Shown here piece by piece: positions 1 to 8,067 of a stretch of 64,000 nucleotides of DNA. The stretch is from DATKHR01 sp036557365 (lineage in GTDB: Bacteria > Acidobacteriota > Vicinamibacteria > Vicinamibacterales > CAVVIG01). Location of the stretch: contig DATBHR010000098.1 in assembly GCA_036557365.1 (NCBI GenBank), positions 310,001 through 374,000 on the forward strand, in the 5' to 3' direction. Under the pieces are notes generated by a model. It did not search any database. It saw only the letters and a program-made list of their open reading frames with translations, and was not told where the DNA came from. Position 1 is the stretch's first letter, and every line of letters starts with the position of its first letter. The position numbers were made by a program, and so were the translations under genes.

Positions 1-182
1 TCACGCTGCCGGCGGGCGCGCTGGTTTATTACACGGTGAGCAATCTGCTGCGCATCGGCCAGCAGTACGTGACGAACTCGATCATCGGACCACCAAACAT
101 CAAAGCGGTTCGTCCGGCGGCGGAGCGGCGGGTGAAGCGTGTCGGCGGCGGGAAGACCGACGCCGCCAACGGCAAGAGCTAG
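1..182 (+). CDS. yidC: Membrane protein insertase YidC, C-terminal fragment
   Basis: Open reading frame entering from the left edge (first full codon at base 3) and ending at TAG 180-182. About 59 residues are visible. The segment around LPAGALVYYTVSNLLRIGQQ matches the last transmembrane helix of YidC/Oxa1 insertases, which has the SNL and QQ motifs, and is followed by a basic tail that would lie in the cytoplasm. YidC inserts proteins into the inner membrane, with or without SecYEG. The gene order yidC, KH/R3H protein, mnmE, mnmG, rsmG, parA, parB is a common bacterial cluster, which supports the call. The N-terminal part lies outside the window. Confidence 0.85.
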   Translation, partial: TLPAGALVYYTVSNLLRIGQQYVTNSIIGPPNIKAVRPAAERRVKRVGGGKTDAANGKS

Positions 183-187
183 CGACT

Positions 188-643
188 ATGACAAACGAAG
201 CGACACAGCCAATCGTCGATTTCCTCGACCGCGTGATGGCCGCGTTCGGCGTCAAGGCGACGGTCGTGGTGGAAGAGACCGTCGATGGTCCTCGTCTGAA
301 CCTCGCCGGTGAAGAAGCGGAAATCCTCGTGCGTCATCGCGGCGAACCGCTGAAGGCGCTTCAGCACGTGGTCGACATGTCCTTTGGCCGCGCAATCGGC
401 GACGAGAAGCGCGTTTTTGTCGACGCACTCGAGTACCGCAAGGGCAAGGACATCGAACTCCGCAAAATGGCCGTCTTTCTCGCTCAGAAAGCGAAAGACA
501 CCGGCCTCGATCAACAGCTCGGGCCCCTCAATCCGTACGAGCGTCGGATCGTCCACATGGCAGTCGCCGAAATCCCCGGAGCGACGACAGAGAGTGTCGG
601 CGACGCGTTCTCGAAGACGGTTCTCATCTCCCAGAGGAAGTAA
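188..643 (+). CDS. khpB: KH/R3H RNA-binding protein, KhpB (Jag) family
   Basis: 151 aa, starting with ATG five bases after the yidC stop. A central KH-type segment (about residues 35-80, including HRGEPLKALQHVVDMSFGR) is followed by an R3H domain near residues 115-145 with the ERRIVH core. It is shorter than many KhpB/Jag proteins because the N-terminal Jag_N domain is absent. Members of this family bind RNA in the cytoplasm and, in several bacteria, affect cell envelope growth and division. The position between yidC and mnmE is the usual one. The family is clear; the specific RNA partners are unknown. Confidence 0.85.
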   Translation: MTNEATQPIVDFLDRVMAAFGVKATVVVEETVDGPRLNLAGEEAEILVRHRGEPLKALQHVVDMSFGRAIGDEKRVFVDALEYRKGKDIELRKMAVFLAQKAKDTGLDQQLGPLNPYERRIVHMAVAEIPGATTESVGDAFSKTVLISQRK

Positions 644-661
644 ATTCGCCCGGTCGGTAAC

Positions 662-1969
662 ATGAGCTTTTCGCCGACCGACACGATTGTGGCCATCGCG
701 ACGCCGCCCGGCCGTGGCGGAATCGGTGTAGTCCGCGTCAGCGGGCCCGCCGCGCCATCGATAGCGCACAGCCTCATCGATCTCGACATACAGCTCGAGC
801 CGAGGCGTGCGACGTTCACCCGCACGGCCGATCTGGTTGGCATCCGTGACGAGATCATCGTCACGATGTTTCCTGCACCTCACAGCTACACCGGTGACGA
901 CGTCGTCGAGTTGAGCGCACATGGAAGTCCCGTTGTGTTGCGTGCGATTGTGGCGTCCGCGATTTCGCGCGGCGCGCGACTCGCCGAACCGGGCGAGTTC
1001 ACGCTGCGCGCCTTTCTCAACGGACGGATCGATCTGATGCAGGCCGAGGCAGTCCGCGATTTGATCGATGCCGTGACGCCGCTGCAAGCGCGCGCGGCAT
1101 TTGATCAACTCGAAGGTACGCTCACGCGAACGATCGCGGAGCTGGATGCCACGCTCTTCGATCTCATCGCGAAGCTCGAGGCGTCGATCGATTTCCCCGA
1201 CGAGGGCTACCACTTCATCGAATCGCAGAGTCTGGGCCGCGAGCTCGACGCGCTGCTGAATCGGACGTCGCAATTACTGGCGGACGCACAGCGAGGCAGG
1301 ATCGTGCGCGAGGGATTACAGGTCGCGATCATCGGTGCGCCGAACGTCGGAAAATCCAGCCTGTTCAACGCTCTCGTTGGAGCTGATCGCGCCATCGTTA
1401 CCGACACGCCCGGCACAACGCGCGACCTTGTGACGGAGAGCGTGGACATCGGCGGTGTGCGCGTGACGTTCATCGACACCGCGGGGATTCGCAGCACCGC
1501 TGACGGCGTCGAAGCGGAAGGTATTGCGCGATCGAGGCAAGTGCAGAGCGTTGCGGATCTTGTGCTCGTCGTCGTCGACAATGATGAGCCCGAGCCGATG
1601 AGTCTGCCGCACCTGCTCGTTCAGAGCAAAATCGATCTCGATCGTCCTCATCGAGGCGTCCGCGTCTCCGCGCGGACCGGCGAAGGCGTCGATAACTTGC
1701 GCTCGGCGATTCTCTCCGCGCTCGACGTGGCGCCGACGCGAGATCGACCTGAAATCACGAACATCAGGCACGCGACGCTACTCTCGCGCGCTCATGACGC
1801 GCTGACGCGCGCGCGTTCGGCCGTCGGTTTCGAGGGCGAGCCGTTGTCCGAAGAATTCGTGCTGATCGATCTGCAGATCGCGCGCGATTTTCTTGAAGAG
1901 ATCACAGGCCGCCGGACGTCGGACGAATTGCTCGGCCACGTATTCTCACGCTTCTGCGTTGGAAAGTAG
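662..1969 (+). CDS. mnmE: tRNA uridine-5-carboxymethylaminomethyl(34) GTPase MnmE
   Basis: 435 aa. With MnmG it installs the cmnm5 group on the wobble uridine of several tRNAs. An N-terminal tetrahydrofolate-binding domain (starting DTIVAIATPPGRGGIGVVR) leads into helical regions flanking an inserted GTPase domain. The G1 motif GAPNVGKS is at about residues 225-232, G3 DTAG at about 272, and the specificity motif reads SKID (about 322-325) instead of NKxD. The C-terminus FCVGK carries the conserved Cys of the family's C-x-GK ending. It directly precedes mnmG, with two bases between stop and start. Confidence 0.96.
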   Translation: MSFSPTDTIVAIATPPGRGGIGVVRVSGPAAPSIAHSLIDLDIQLEPRRATFTRTADLVGIRDEIIVTMFPAPHSYTGDDVVELSAHGSPVVLRAIVASAISRGARLAEPGEFTLRAFLNGRIDLMQAEAVRDLIDAVTPLQARAAFDQLEGTLTRTIAELDATLFDLIAKLEASIDFPDEGYHFIESQSLGRELDALLNRTSQLLADAQRGRIVREGLQVAIIGAPNVGKSSLFNALVGADRAIVTDTPGTTRDLVTESVDIGGVRVTFIDTAGIRSTADGVEAEGIARSRQVQSVADLVLVVVDNDEPEPMSLPHLLVQSKIDLDRPHRGVRVSARTGEGVDNLRSAILSALDVAPTRDRPEITNIRHATLLSRAHDALTRARSAVGFEGEPLSEEFVLIDLQIARDFLEEITGRRTSDELLGHVFSRFCVGK

Positions 1970-1971
1970 AC

Positions 1972-3867
1972 GTGGCTGAATACTTCGATGTCGTCGTCGT
2001 GGGAGCCGGTCATGCCGGATGTGAGGCGGCGCATGCTGCTGCGCGTCTCGGCGTCCGAGTGGGCTTGTGCACCCTGACTCTCGAGACTGTGGCGCACATG
2101 CCGTGCAACCCAGCGATCGGCGGCACGGCTAAGGGGCATCTCGTTCGCGAGATCGATGCGCTCGGTGGATTGATGGGCCGCGCGACCGATGAGACCGGCA
2201 TTCAATTCAAGCTGCTCAATCGCAGCCGAGGTCCGGCCGTGTGGTCGCCGAGAGCGCAAGCCGACAAGCGTATCTACGGCAATTGGGTGCGCGCCGCGCT
2301 CAGCGCGCTCCCGAATCTCGAGTGGATTCTCGCGCGCGCCGGACGCGTTCTCGTCGAGAACGGCCGTGTCAGAGGACTCGCGTTCGAAGATGGCAGTGAG
2401 GTCCGGTGTCGGACGCTCGTGATCACGACGGGCACATTCCTCAACGGGTTGATTCACATCGGCGAGGAACAGAGACCCGCGGGGCGAGTCGGCGAGCCGC
2501 CATCGATTGAGCTGGCGTCGTCGCTGAAATCATTCGGCTTCGAATGGGGTCGACTCAAGACCGGCACTCCCCCGCGACTGGATCGCGATAGCATCGACTT
2601 CGAGAAGCAGGTTCGTGAAGGACGATTTCAGCGCGAGGAGGGCGACGCGAATCCTGTCCCGTTTTCCTTCCGGTCGCGCGCGCTCGCGCGTCCGCAGATT
2701 GCCTGCCACCTGATTCACACGAACGACCGTGTGCGCGATCTCGTGCGCGCCAACGTTCACCGATCGCCGCTCTTCAACGGACAAATTCAGGGCATCGGCC
2801 CGCGCTACTGTCCGTCGCTCGAGGACAAGATCATCCGGTTCCCTGACAAGGAGAGGCACCAGATCTTTCTCGAGCCCGAGGGCGTCGATGCGCGCGAGAT
2901 CTATGTCAACGGCTTCTCGATGTCGCTTCCACGCGACATCCAGGAGCAACTCGTTCATGCGTTACCCGGTCTCGAGGACGCCGTGTTGCTGCGCCCCGGG
3001 TACGCTGTCGAGTACGACTTCATTCAGCCGACGGAACTCACACGCTCGCTCGAAGCGAAGCGAGTTGCGGGACTCTATCTCGCCGGACAGATCAACGGGA
3101 CATCCGGATATGAGGAAGCGGCAGCGCAAGGGCTCGTGGCTGGCGTGAACGCCGCGCAAGCCGTGCTGAAGCGTGACGGATTAGTGCTCGGCAGACACGA
3201 GTCATACATCGGCATCCTGGTCGACGATCTGATCACCAAGGGTTGCCTCGAGCCGTATCGAATGTTCACGTCGCGCGCGGAGCATCGCTTGCTGCTTCGA
3301 ATCGACAATGCGGACCTGCGTCTGACGCCGCGTGGTCGCGACGCCGGTCTCGTGGACGATCAGCGGTGGGATGAATTCGACAGGCGTCGCAGTCGTCACG
3401 CTCGAAACCTTTCGGCGATCAACGGCGTTCGCGTCTCGGATGGTTCTGGACACAAAGTTCAAGCCAGTCAATTACTTAGACAGCAAACCACGAGGCTTGA
3501 CGACCTGATTCTGCGCGCCAACGCGTCTGGTCAGGATCTTGGAATCGAGATCGATGCGGATCGACCGGCCATCGACCTTGCGAGTCTCGAAACCGATGTC
3601 AAATACGAGGGCTATATCCGTCGTCAGGAGAGCGAAGTCGAGCGCGCGAGAAAGGCGGAGCGACGACGTATCCCTGCGGAATTTCCGTTCGAGTCTGTGC
3701 CTGGACTGTCCCGCGAAATCGTCCAGCGGCTGCGTCAAGTCAGACCCGATACCATCGGCCAAGCGCTTCGTATTCCTGGCGTCACTCCGGCCGCCGTCGC
3801 CGTTCTCGCCGCGTACGTTCCTCGGTTCGGCGCTGGCAACAACCCATCCCCTTCATCTGCTACTTGA
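1972..3867 (+). CDS. mnmG: tRNA uridine-5-carboxymethylaminomethyl(34) synthesis enzyme MnmG
   Basis: 631 aa with a GTG start. It is the FAD-dependent partner of MnmE in wobble-uridine modification. The N-terminal dinucleotide-binding motif VVGAGHAGCEAA (about residues 9-20) binds FAD. Other family blocks are PCNPAIGGTAKGHLVREIDALGG, GTFLNGLIHIGE and the tRNA-binding C-terminal part with VKYEGYIRRQ. Length matches the usual 620-640 aa. The short ending after PRFGAGNNPSPSSAT is not conserved in my reading. The next gene, rsmG, starts nine bases after the stop, so mnmE-mnmG-rsmG look co-transcribed. Confidence 0.96.
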   Translation: MAEYFDVVVVGAGHAGCEAAHAAARLGVRVGLCTLTLETVAHMPCNPAIGGTAKGHLVREIDALGGLMGRATDETGIQFKLLNRSRGPAVWSPRAQADKRIYGNWVRAALSALPNLEWILARAGRVLVENGRVRGLAFEDGSEVRCRTLVITTGTFLNGLIHIGEEQRPAGRVGEPPSIELASSLKSFGFEWGRLKTGTPPRLDRDSIDFEKQVREGRFQREEGDANPVPFSFRSRALARPQIACHLIHTNDRVRDLVRANVHRSPLFNGQIQGIGPRYCPSLEDKIIRFPDKERHQIFLEPEGVDAREIYVNGFSMSLPRDIQEQLVHALPGLEDAVLLRPGYAVEYDFIQPTELTRSLEAKRVAGLYLAGQINGTSGYEEAAAQGLVAGVNAAQAVLKRDGLVLGRHESYIGILVDDLITKGCLEPYRMFTSRAEHRLLLRIDNADLRLTPRGRDAGLVDDQRWDEFDRRRSRHARNLSAINGVRVSDGSGHKVQASQLLRQQTTRLDDLILRANASGQDLGIEIDADRPAIDLASLETDVKYEGYIRRQESEVERARKAERRRIPAEFPFESVPGLSREIVQRLRQVRPDTIGQALRIPGVTPAAVAVLAAYVPRFGAGNNPSPSSAT

Positions 3868-3876
3868 CGATACCAA

Positions 3877-4554
3877 TTGCTGAGTTCCCAGGAGTTTACG
3901 CAACGGCTTCGAAACAGAGTTGAGAGCTCGCGGATTCCAGCACCGCAGCCGGCGGTGCTGGCCAACTTTGAGACTTACTACCGACTCTTGCTGAAGTGGA
4001 ATGCCACGATCAACTTAACCGCGCTACAACTCGATGATGCTCCGAGCGGGACACTCGACCGGCTTTTCGTCGAATCGATGGCTGCCTCGCGGTGGGTTTC
4101 ACCAGGTATCTCGAGATGGATCGACCTGGGATCGGGTGCTGGCTCGCCAGCTTTACCAATGCAAATCGTCCTGGCGAGGTCTCCCGTGGGGAACCCACAT
4201 CTCACGATGGTGGAATCTAGAGGGCGAAAAGCCGCTTTTCTGCGCGAGGCGGTCCGAGTGCTTGATCTGCGCGATACAAAGGTAGAGAACGCTCGCGTCG
4301 AGGCGGTCGCAGCCAAGCTCCAGGCTCAGGCCGACCTTGTGACGGTCCGCGCTGTTCGGATCGATGCACCGCTCCTCTCTTCAGCACAACAACTGCTGCG
4401 CCCCAGCGGCTTGTTGATGATTTTTCACTCGGCAGCCCATGTTGCGCTGCCGGGCTGGCAGCTGGAGCAATCAATTCAGCTACTTTCGGATCAGCCCGCG
4501 CGATTAGCGATTCTGCGGCTGGATGTTTCACGTGAAACATCACCAAGACGATGA
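3877..4554 (+). CDS. rsmG: 16S rRNA (guanine(527)-N7)-methyltransferase RsmG
   Basis: 225 aa from a TTG start at 3877. It methylates N7 of G527 in 16S rRNA using S-adenosylmethionine. Supporting blocks are YYRLLLKWNATINLTAL (about residues 32-48) and the SAM-binding motif WIDLGSGAGSPALPMQIV (about 86-103). The C-terminal codons DVSRET are supplied by an embedded parS sequence (separate entry), so the end of the gene serves as both coding sequence and partition site. No strong ribosome-binding site precedes the TTG. No in-frame ATG lies near the conserved N-terminus, so TTG is the best available start. Confidence 0.9.
   Translation: MLSSQEFTQRLRNRVESSRIPAPQPAVLANFETYYRLLLKWNATINLTALQLDDAPSGTLDRLFVESMAASRWVSPGISRWIDLGSGAGSPALPMQIVLARSPVGNPHLTMVESRGRKAAFLREAVRVLDLRDTKVENARVEAVAAKLQAQADLVTVRAVRIDAPLLSSAQQLLRPSGLLMIFHSAAHVALPGWQLEQSIQLLSDQPARLAILRLDVSRETSPRR
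4524..4539. promoter_or_regulatory. parS centromere site
   Basis: Perfect 16-bp palindrome TGTTTCACGTGAAACA, identical to the widely conserved bacterial parS consensus bound by ParB. It lies inside the 3' end of rsmG, where it encodes part of DVSRETS, about 130 bp upstream of parA. ParB loads here and spreads along DNA by CTP-dependent clamping. A site here indicates that this locus is close to the chromosomal replication origin. I saw no second perfect copy in the window. Confidence 0.95.
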
Positions 4555-4590
4555 CTGCTGATTGGCGGCCATCTCGGCAAAAGTGACCGG

Positions 4591-4619
4591 TTGACCCGAG
4601 CGGGCGTGTTTCGTATCCT
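4591..4619 (+). promoter_or_regulatory. Sigma-70-type promoter for parA
   Basis: TTGACC (-35, 4591-4596), a 17-bp spacer and TATCCT (-10, 4614-4619), about 50 bases before the parA ATG. Five of six -35 bases and four of six -10 bases match consensus, with ideal spacing. It sits in the 116-base gap between rsmG and parA, just downstream of parS. ParB bound at parS could therefore influence it. This is inferred from sequence alone. Confidence 0.6.
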
Positions 4620-4670
4620 AGACCGCCTCCATTCACCACGAAACCTCTCAAATTCTGTTATTTGCCATAA

Positions 4671-5456
4671 ATGGCGCGCACGCTGGCGGTTGCCAATCAA
4701 AAGGGAGGAGTCGGCAAGACGACGACGACCATTAACGTGGCGGCCGCACTGGCCCTCGCGAAGCGACGCGTGCTGCTCGTCGACGTCGATCCGCAGGGAA
4801 ATCTGACCAGCGGTCTCGGCCAGAAAAACAAGGCTGGCTCGGCGGGTTCCGTTTATGAGGCGCTGACGAGTCCGGCTCCAACGACCGATGCGCGCCCCTT
4901 CATGATTCCCGCCGGCATCGATGGACTCTCATTGATTCCCGCGGATCGCAATCTGACCGGCGCGGAAATCGAGATGGTCGCGCTTCCCTCTCGGGAGGAA
5001 CGGCTTCGTCTCCTGCTCAAGTCAATTCAAAACGATTTCGACCACATCTTCATCGACTGTCCGCCGTCGCTCGGACTGCTCACGCTCAATGCGCTCGTCG
5101 CCGCCGACGCCGTACTGATTCCTCTGCACTGCGAGTACTTCGCACTCGAAGGACTGGCCGACCTCGTGAGCACGATGAGGCGTGTGCGCGCCGCGTTGAA
5201 TCCTCGGCTCGACATCGACGGTGTACTACTCACGATGTTCGACGATCGCACCAATCTTGGCCAGCAGGTCGCCGCTGACGTGCGCGACTTCTTCAAAGAA
5301 AAAGTTTTCCGCACGGTGATCCCGCGGAACGTCAGGTTGGGAGAAGCACCCAGTCATGGCGTGCCGGCCATTCTCTATGACGTGAGATCGCGAGGCGCCG
5401 AAGCGTATCTCGCGCTCGCCAAGGAAATGTTGGAACGGAATGAACCGGCAGCCTGA
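4671..5456 (+). CDS. parA: Chromosome partitioning ATPase ParA (Soj family)
   Basis: 261 aa. The deviant Walker A motif QKGGVGKTTTT (signature Lys11, catalytic Lys16) lies at the extreme N-terminus. Further blocks are VLLVDVDPQGNLTSGLG and a Walker B region IFIDCPPSLGLLTLNAL. The lack of an N-terminal HTH is typical of chromosomal, type Ib-like ParA/Soj. It binds DNA non-specifically as an ATP dimer and moves ParB-parS complexes. It overlaps or abuts parB, so the two are translationally linked. No clear Shine-Dalgarno sequence precedes the ATG. Confidence 0.95.
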   Translation: MARTLAVANQKGGVGKTTTTINVAAALALAKRRVLLVDVDPQGNLTSGLGQKNKAGSAGSVYEALTSPAPTTDARPFMIPAGIDGLSLIPADRNLTGAEIEMVALPSREERLRLLLKSIQNDFDHIFIDCPPSLGLLTLNALVAADAVLIPLHCEYFALEGLADLVSTMRRVRAALNPRLDIDGVLLTMFDDRTNLGQQVAADVRDFFKEKVFRTVIPRNVRLGEAPSHGVPAILYDVRSRGAEAYLALAKEMLERNEPAA

Positions 5457-5466
5457 AGAAGGATCT

Positions 5467-6339
5467 ATGCAACCAGTGAAGCGTCCCGCCCTGGGCAAGG
5501 GCCTCAGCGCACTGATTCCTGACGTCGTGACCGACCTCCCATCCTCGGCGGAAACCGAAGTGGAGATCGATCGCCTGGTGCCGAGCGACTTCCAGCCGCG
5601 TGTCATGGTGGACGATGCCCGGCTTCAGGAACTGGCGCGCTCAATCAAGTCGAACGGCGTCATTCAGCCGATCGTCGTGCAGCGCCGCGGCGAACGATTC
5701 CAGATTATCGCCGGCGAGCGGCGGTGGCGTGCTGCACGACTTGCCGGTCTGCCGCGTGTTCCGATCGTTATCAAACAAGTGGCGTCTGGACAGGAGCAGT
5801 CGCTGCTCGAGATGGCGCTCGTCGAGAACATTCAGCGGGAAGATCTGAATCCGATCGATGAAGCGCTCGCGTACCGCCGCCTCGCCGATGAATTTCAAAT
5901 GACACAGGACGCCATCGCGACCGCCGTCGGAAAGGACCGGGCGACGGTCGCCAACGTGCTGCGCCTGCTCAGGCTTCCCGACGAGGTCCGGACGGAGGTT
6001 GCCGGCGGCCGGCTTTCGATGGGCCACGCTCGGGCGCTGCTTGCACTGACCGAAGAAAACGAGCAGCGGCGACTTGCGCGCGATGTGATTGCCAAAGGAC
6101 TCTCGGTTCGCGACGTCGAAAGCCTGGTCCGTCGAATCGTCGAGAGCGCCGCACCACAGAGTGAAGTCCCTGCGCCGAAACCGGTCGATGTGCACACGCG
6201 CGCGGCCGAAGATCGACTGAAGTTGATGTTTGGCACGCGCGTTCGCATCGTGCGCCGCGGTACGCGAGGGCGCATCGAGATCGACTTCAATTCCGAGGAC
6301 GAATTGATCCGCATCTTCGAACAGATGACGGAACGGTAG
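5467..6339 (+). CDS. parB: Chromosome partitioning protein ParB (Spo0J/Noc family)
   Basis: 290 aa from ATG 5467, which has AAGGA just upstream and fits the usual N-terminus (VKRPALGKGLSALIP). An in-frame ATG at 5440 overlapping parA is an alternative. The N-terminal CTPase domain contains GERRWR (about residues 83-88 from this start), the family's nucleotide-binding box. LVENIQREDLNPIDEALAY is the following conserved box, then an HTH region (QDAIATAVGKDRATVANVL) that recognises parS, then a short C-terminal dimerisation domain. With ParA and the parS site in rsmG this makes a complete parABS system. Confidence 0.94.
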   Translation: MQPVKRPALGKGLSALIPDVVTDLPSSAETEVEIDRLVPSDFQPRVMVDDARLQELARSIKSNGVIQPIVVQRRGERFQIIAGERRWRAARLAGLPRVPIVIKQVASGQEQSLLEMALVENIQREDLNPIDEALAYRRLADEFQMTQDAIATAVGKDRATVANVLRLLRLPDEVRTEVAGGRLSMGHARALLALTEENEQRRLARDVIAKGLSVRDVESLVRRIVESAAPQSEVPAPKPVDVHTRAAEDRLKLMFGTRVRIVRRGTRGRIEIDFNSEDELIRIFEQMTER

Positions 6340-6368
6340 TTCAGCCGCGTAGTTCTGGAAGGAGCGAT

Positions 6369-7427
6369 GTGACCAAGCGTTTGACGCAAATGGTCGCCTG
6401 CGCCGGTTGAGCGAGCAAACTCGCCGCAGGCGAGCTCGCTCAGGTGCTGAGTGACATTCCCGCGTACACAGATGACCGGGTGCTGATGGACTTCAGGACC
6501 GCGGACGATGCGGGTGTGTACCTCTGGGAGGGCTCTGCTCTGGTCCAAACAGTGGACTTCTTCACGCCCATCGTGGACGATCCGTACACCTACGGCCAAA
6601 TCGCCGCAGCGAACTCGTTGAGCGACGTATATGCGATGGGCGGCCGTCCATTGACCGCTCTAGCGATTTCCGCGTTCCCGTCGCAGGGACTCGAGCACGA
6701 TGCCATTCGATCGATCTTTCGAGGCGGCTTCGACAAGCTGCGCGAAGCCGGTGTCGCACTGCTCGGCGGGCACACGGTTCAGGATCCGGAAATCAAATTC
6801 GGTTACGCGATTACCGGGAGTGTCGACCCGAAGCGGATATTTCGAAAAGCGGGCGCCGAACCCGGCGACGCGCTGATCCTCACCAAACCCCTCGGCACCG
6901 GCATCGTCGGAACGGCAATCAAGTTCGATCGCGCGCCGCGCCAGTTGATGGATCAGGCCGTGCGATCGATGACGACGCTCAATCAGGCCGCCGCCGCGAC
7001 GCTCCAGACGTTACCGGCGGGCGCCGTACATGCCTGCACCGACGTCACTGGGTTCGGGCTCGCCGGTCACGCGACGGAAATCGCACGCGCCAGCCGCGTG
7101 ACCATCGAGCTCGAGGCAGATCGGCTGCCGGTTTTCGACGGCGTACTCGAGGCGGCGAGTCAAAATCGGTCCGGCGGCTTGCAGGCAAACCAGGAATATT
7201 TTGGGGCGGGCGTCCGGTTTCCGGCGTCGAGGTCGGGCAAAAGGCTGGACATCGACAGCGTCCGCTACCTTATATATGACCCTCAGACATCCGGAGGCCT
7301 GCTAATTGCGGTAAGCCAGCCGTTTCTGACCAGTTTAGAGGAGGCGTATCGGGCCGCCGGGACGCCGTTCTGGCGCGTTGGTCGTGTCGTCAAAGCCGTT
7401 CCCGACGTCCACCTCGATGTGGTATAA
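6369..7427 (+). CDS. selD: Selenide, water dikinase SelD, selenoprotein form with in-frame TGA (Sec14)
   Basis: SelD makes selenophosphate from selenide and ATP. Reading from GTG 6369 (GGAAGGAG just upstream) gives LTQMVACAG, then TGA at 6408-6410, then ASKLAAGELAQVL and the rest of the protein without further stops: 352 aa counting the TGA as selenocysteine. The recoded position is followed two residues later by Lys17, the same spacing as catalytic Cys17/Lys20 of E. coli SelD. Downstream blocks TVDFFTPIVDDPYTYGQIAAANSLSD and GHTVQDPEIKFGYAITG are typical of SelD. An ordinary gene caller would start at GTG 6444 and lose the active-site loop. The SECIS-like hairpin is listed separately. selA, selB and tRNA-Sec must lie elsewhere. 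Confidence 0.93.
6408..6442 (+). promoter_or_regulatory. Bacterial SECIS-like hairpin in selD
   Basis: It begins at the recoded TGA. The lower stem TGAGCGAG (6408-6415) pairs perfectly with CTCGCTCA (6435-6442). A four-base bulge CAAA (6416-6419) follows, then an upper stem CTCGCC (6420-6425) with GGCGAG (6429-6434) closing a three-base loop GCA. Bacterial SECIS elements lie immediately 3' of the UGA inside the coding region and bind SelB through the apical loop, and this element has that position and size. The hairpin also encodes ASKLAAGELAQ, so it is constrained at both protein and RNA level. Confidence 0.85.
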
Positions 7428-7492
7428 ATTTGTGGCGCTTGTGAAATGATTCTCAAGCTCCGGGCCGGCTCCCTTTTCCTTTCCAGGCAACG

Positions 7493-8041
7493 ATGACCAG
7501 CAAGACCGCGGCAAGCCGCTACGCGCGCGCCCTGTTCGACGTCGCCCTGCGCGAAGGCGCTGATCTGTCTCGCGTCGAGCAGGAACTCGATGGCTTCCGG
7601 CGTCTCTTCGACGAACAACCGACGCTGAAGAAGGTGATGCTCAATCCCGCGGTGCCGGTGCCGCGCAAGCGAGCGGCGGTCGTCGAGTTGACGAAGCTCG
7701 CCCAGACCTCGTCGATCGTGGCGAAGCTGCTGGCGTTGCTTGCGGAACGCGACCGGCTCGTCCTCTTGCCCGATCTCCTCGCCGCTTATCGCGAGCGGCT
7801 GCTCAACCATCAGAAAGTCGTGCGGGCCGAGGTCACGACCGCAACGGATCTTCCAATCAGCACGGCTGCCGATCTCCAGCAGCTGTTCGCGCGACTGACC
7901 GGACGAACGGTCAACCTCGAGACGCGCGTGGATCCGGCGATTATCGGCGGACTGGTCGCAAAGGTCGGAAGCACCGTCTACGACGCGAGCGTGGTGACGC
8001 AGCTCCAGAAGATGCGGAACCGTCTCGCCGAAAACGTGTAA
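7493..8041 (+). CDS. atpH: ATP synthase F1 subunit delta
   Basis: 182 aa, the usual length. The N-terminus ASRYARALFDVALREG is the classic delta/OSCP start. The C-terminal part KVVRAEVTTATDLP and RVDPAIIGGLVAKVGSTVYDASV is the conserved domain contacting the peripheral stalk. Delta joins the F1 head to the b-subunit stalk. It is the first gene of an atpH-atpA-atpG-atpD-atpC run. The preceding 65 bases separate it from selD, and no F0 genes (a, c, b) are present upstream. Confidence 0.94.
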   Translation: MTSKTAASRYARALFDVALREGADLSRVEQELDGFRRLFDEQPTLKKVMLNPAVPVPRKRAAVVELTKLAQTSSIVAKLLALLAERDRLVLLPDLLAAYRERLLNHQKVVRAEVTTATDLPISTAADLQQLFARLTGRTVNLETRVDPAIIGGLVAKVGSTVYDASVVTQLQKMRNRLAENV

Positions 8042-8067
8042 CCGGGCGGCGTTTCCCGGAGTGAACA

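Noticed and set aside
6444..7427. SelD starting at GTG 6444 as a Cys-less, truncated protein
   Set aside because: That start removes the active-site loop, and the sequence immediately upstream encodes the conserved SelD N-terminus in frame through a TGA with a SECIS-like hairpin.
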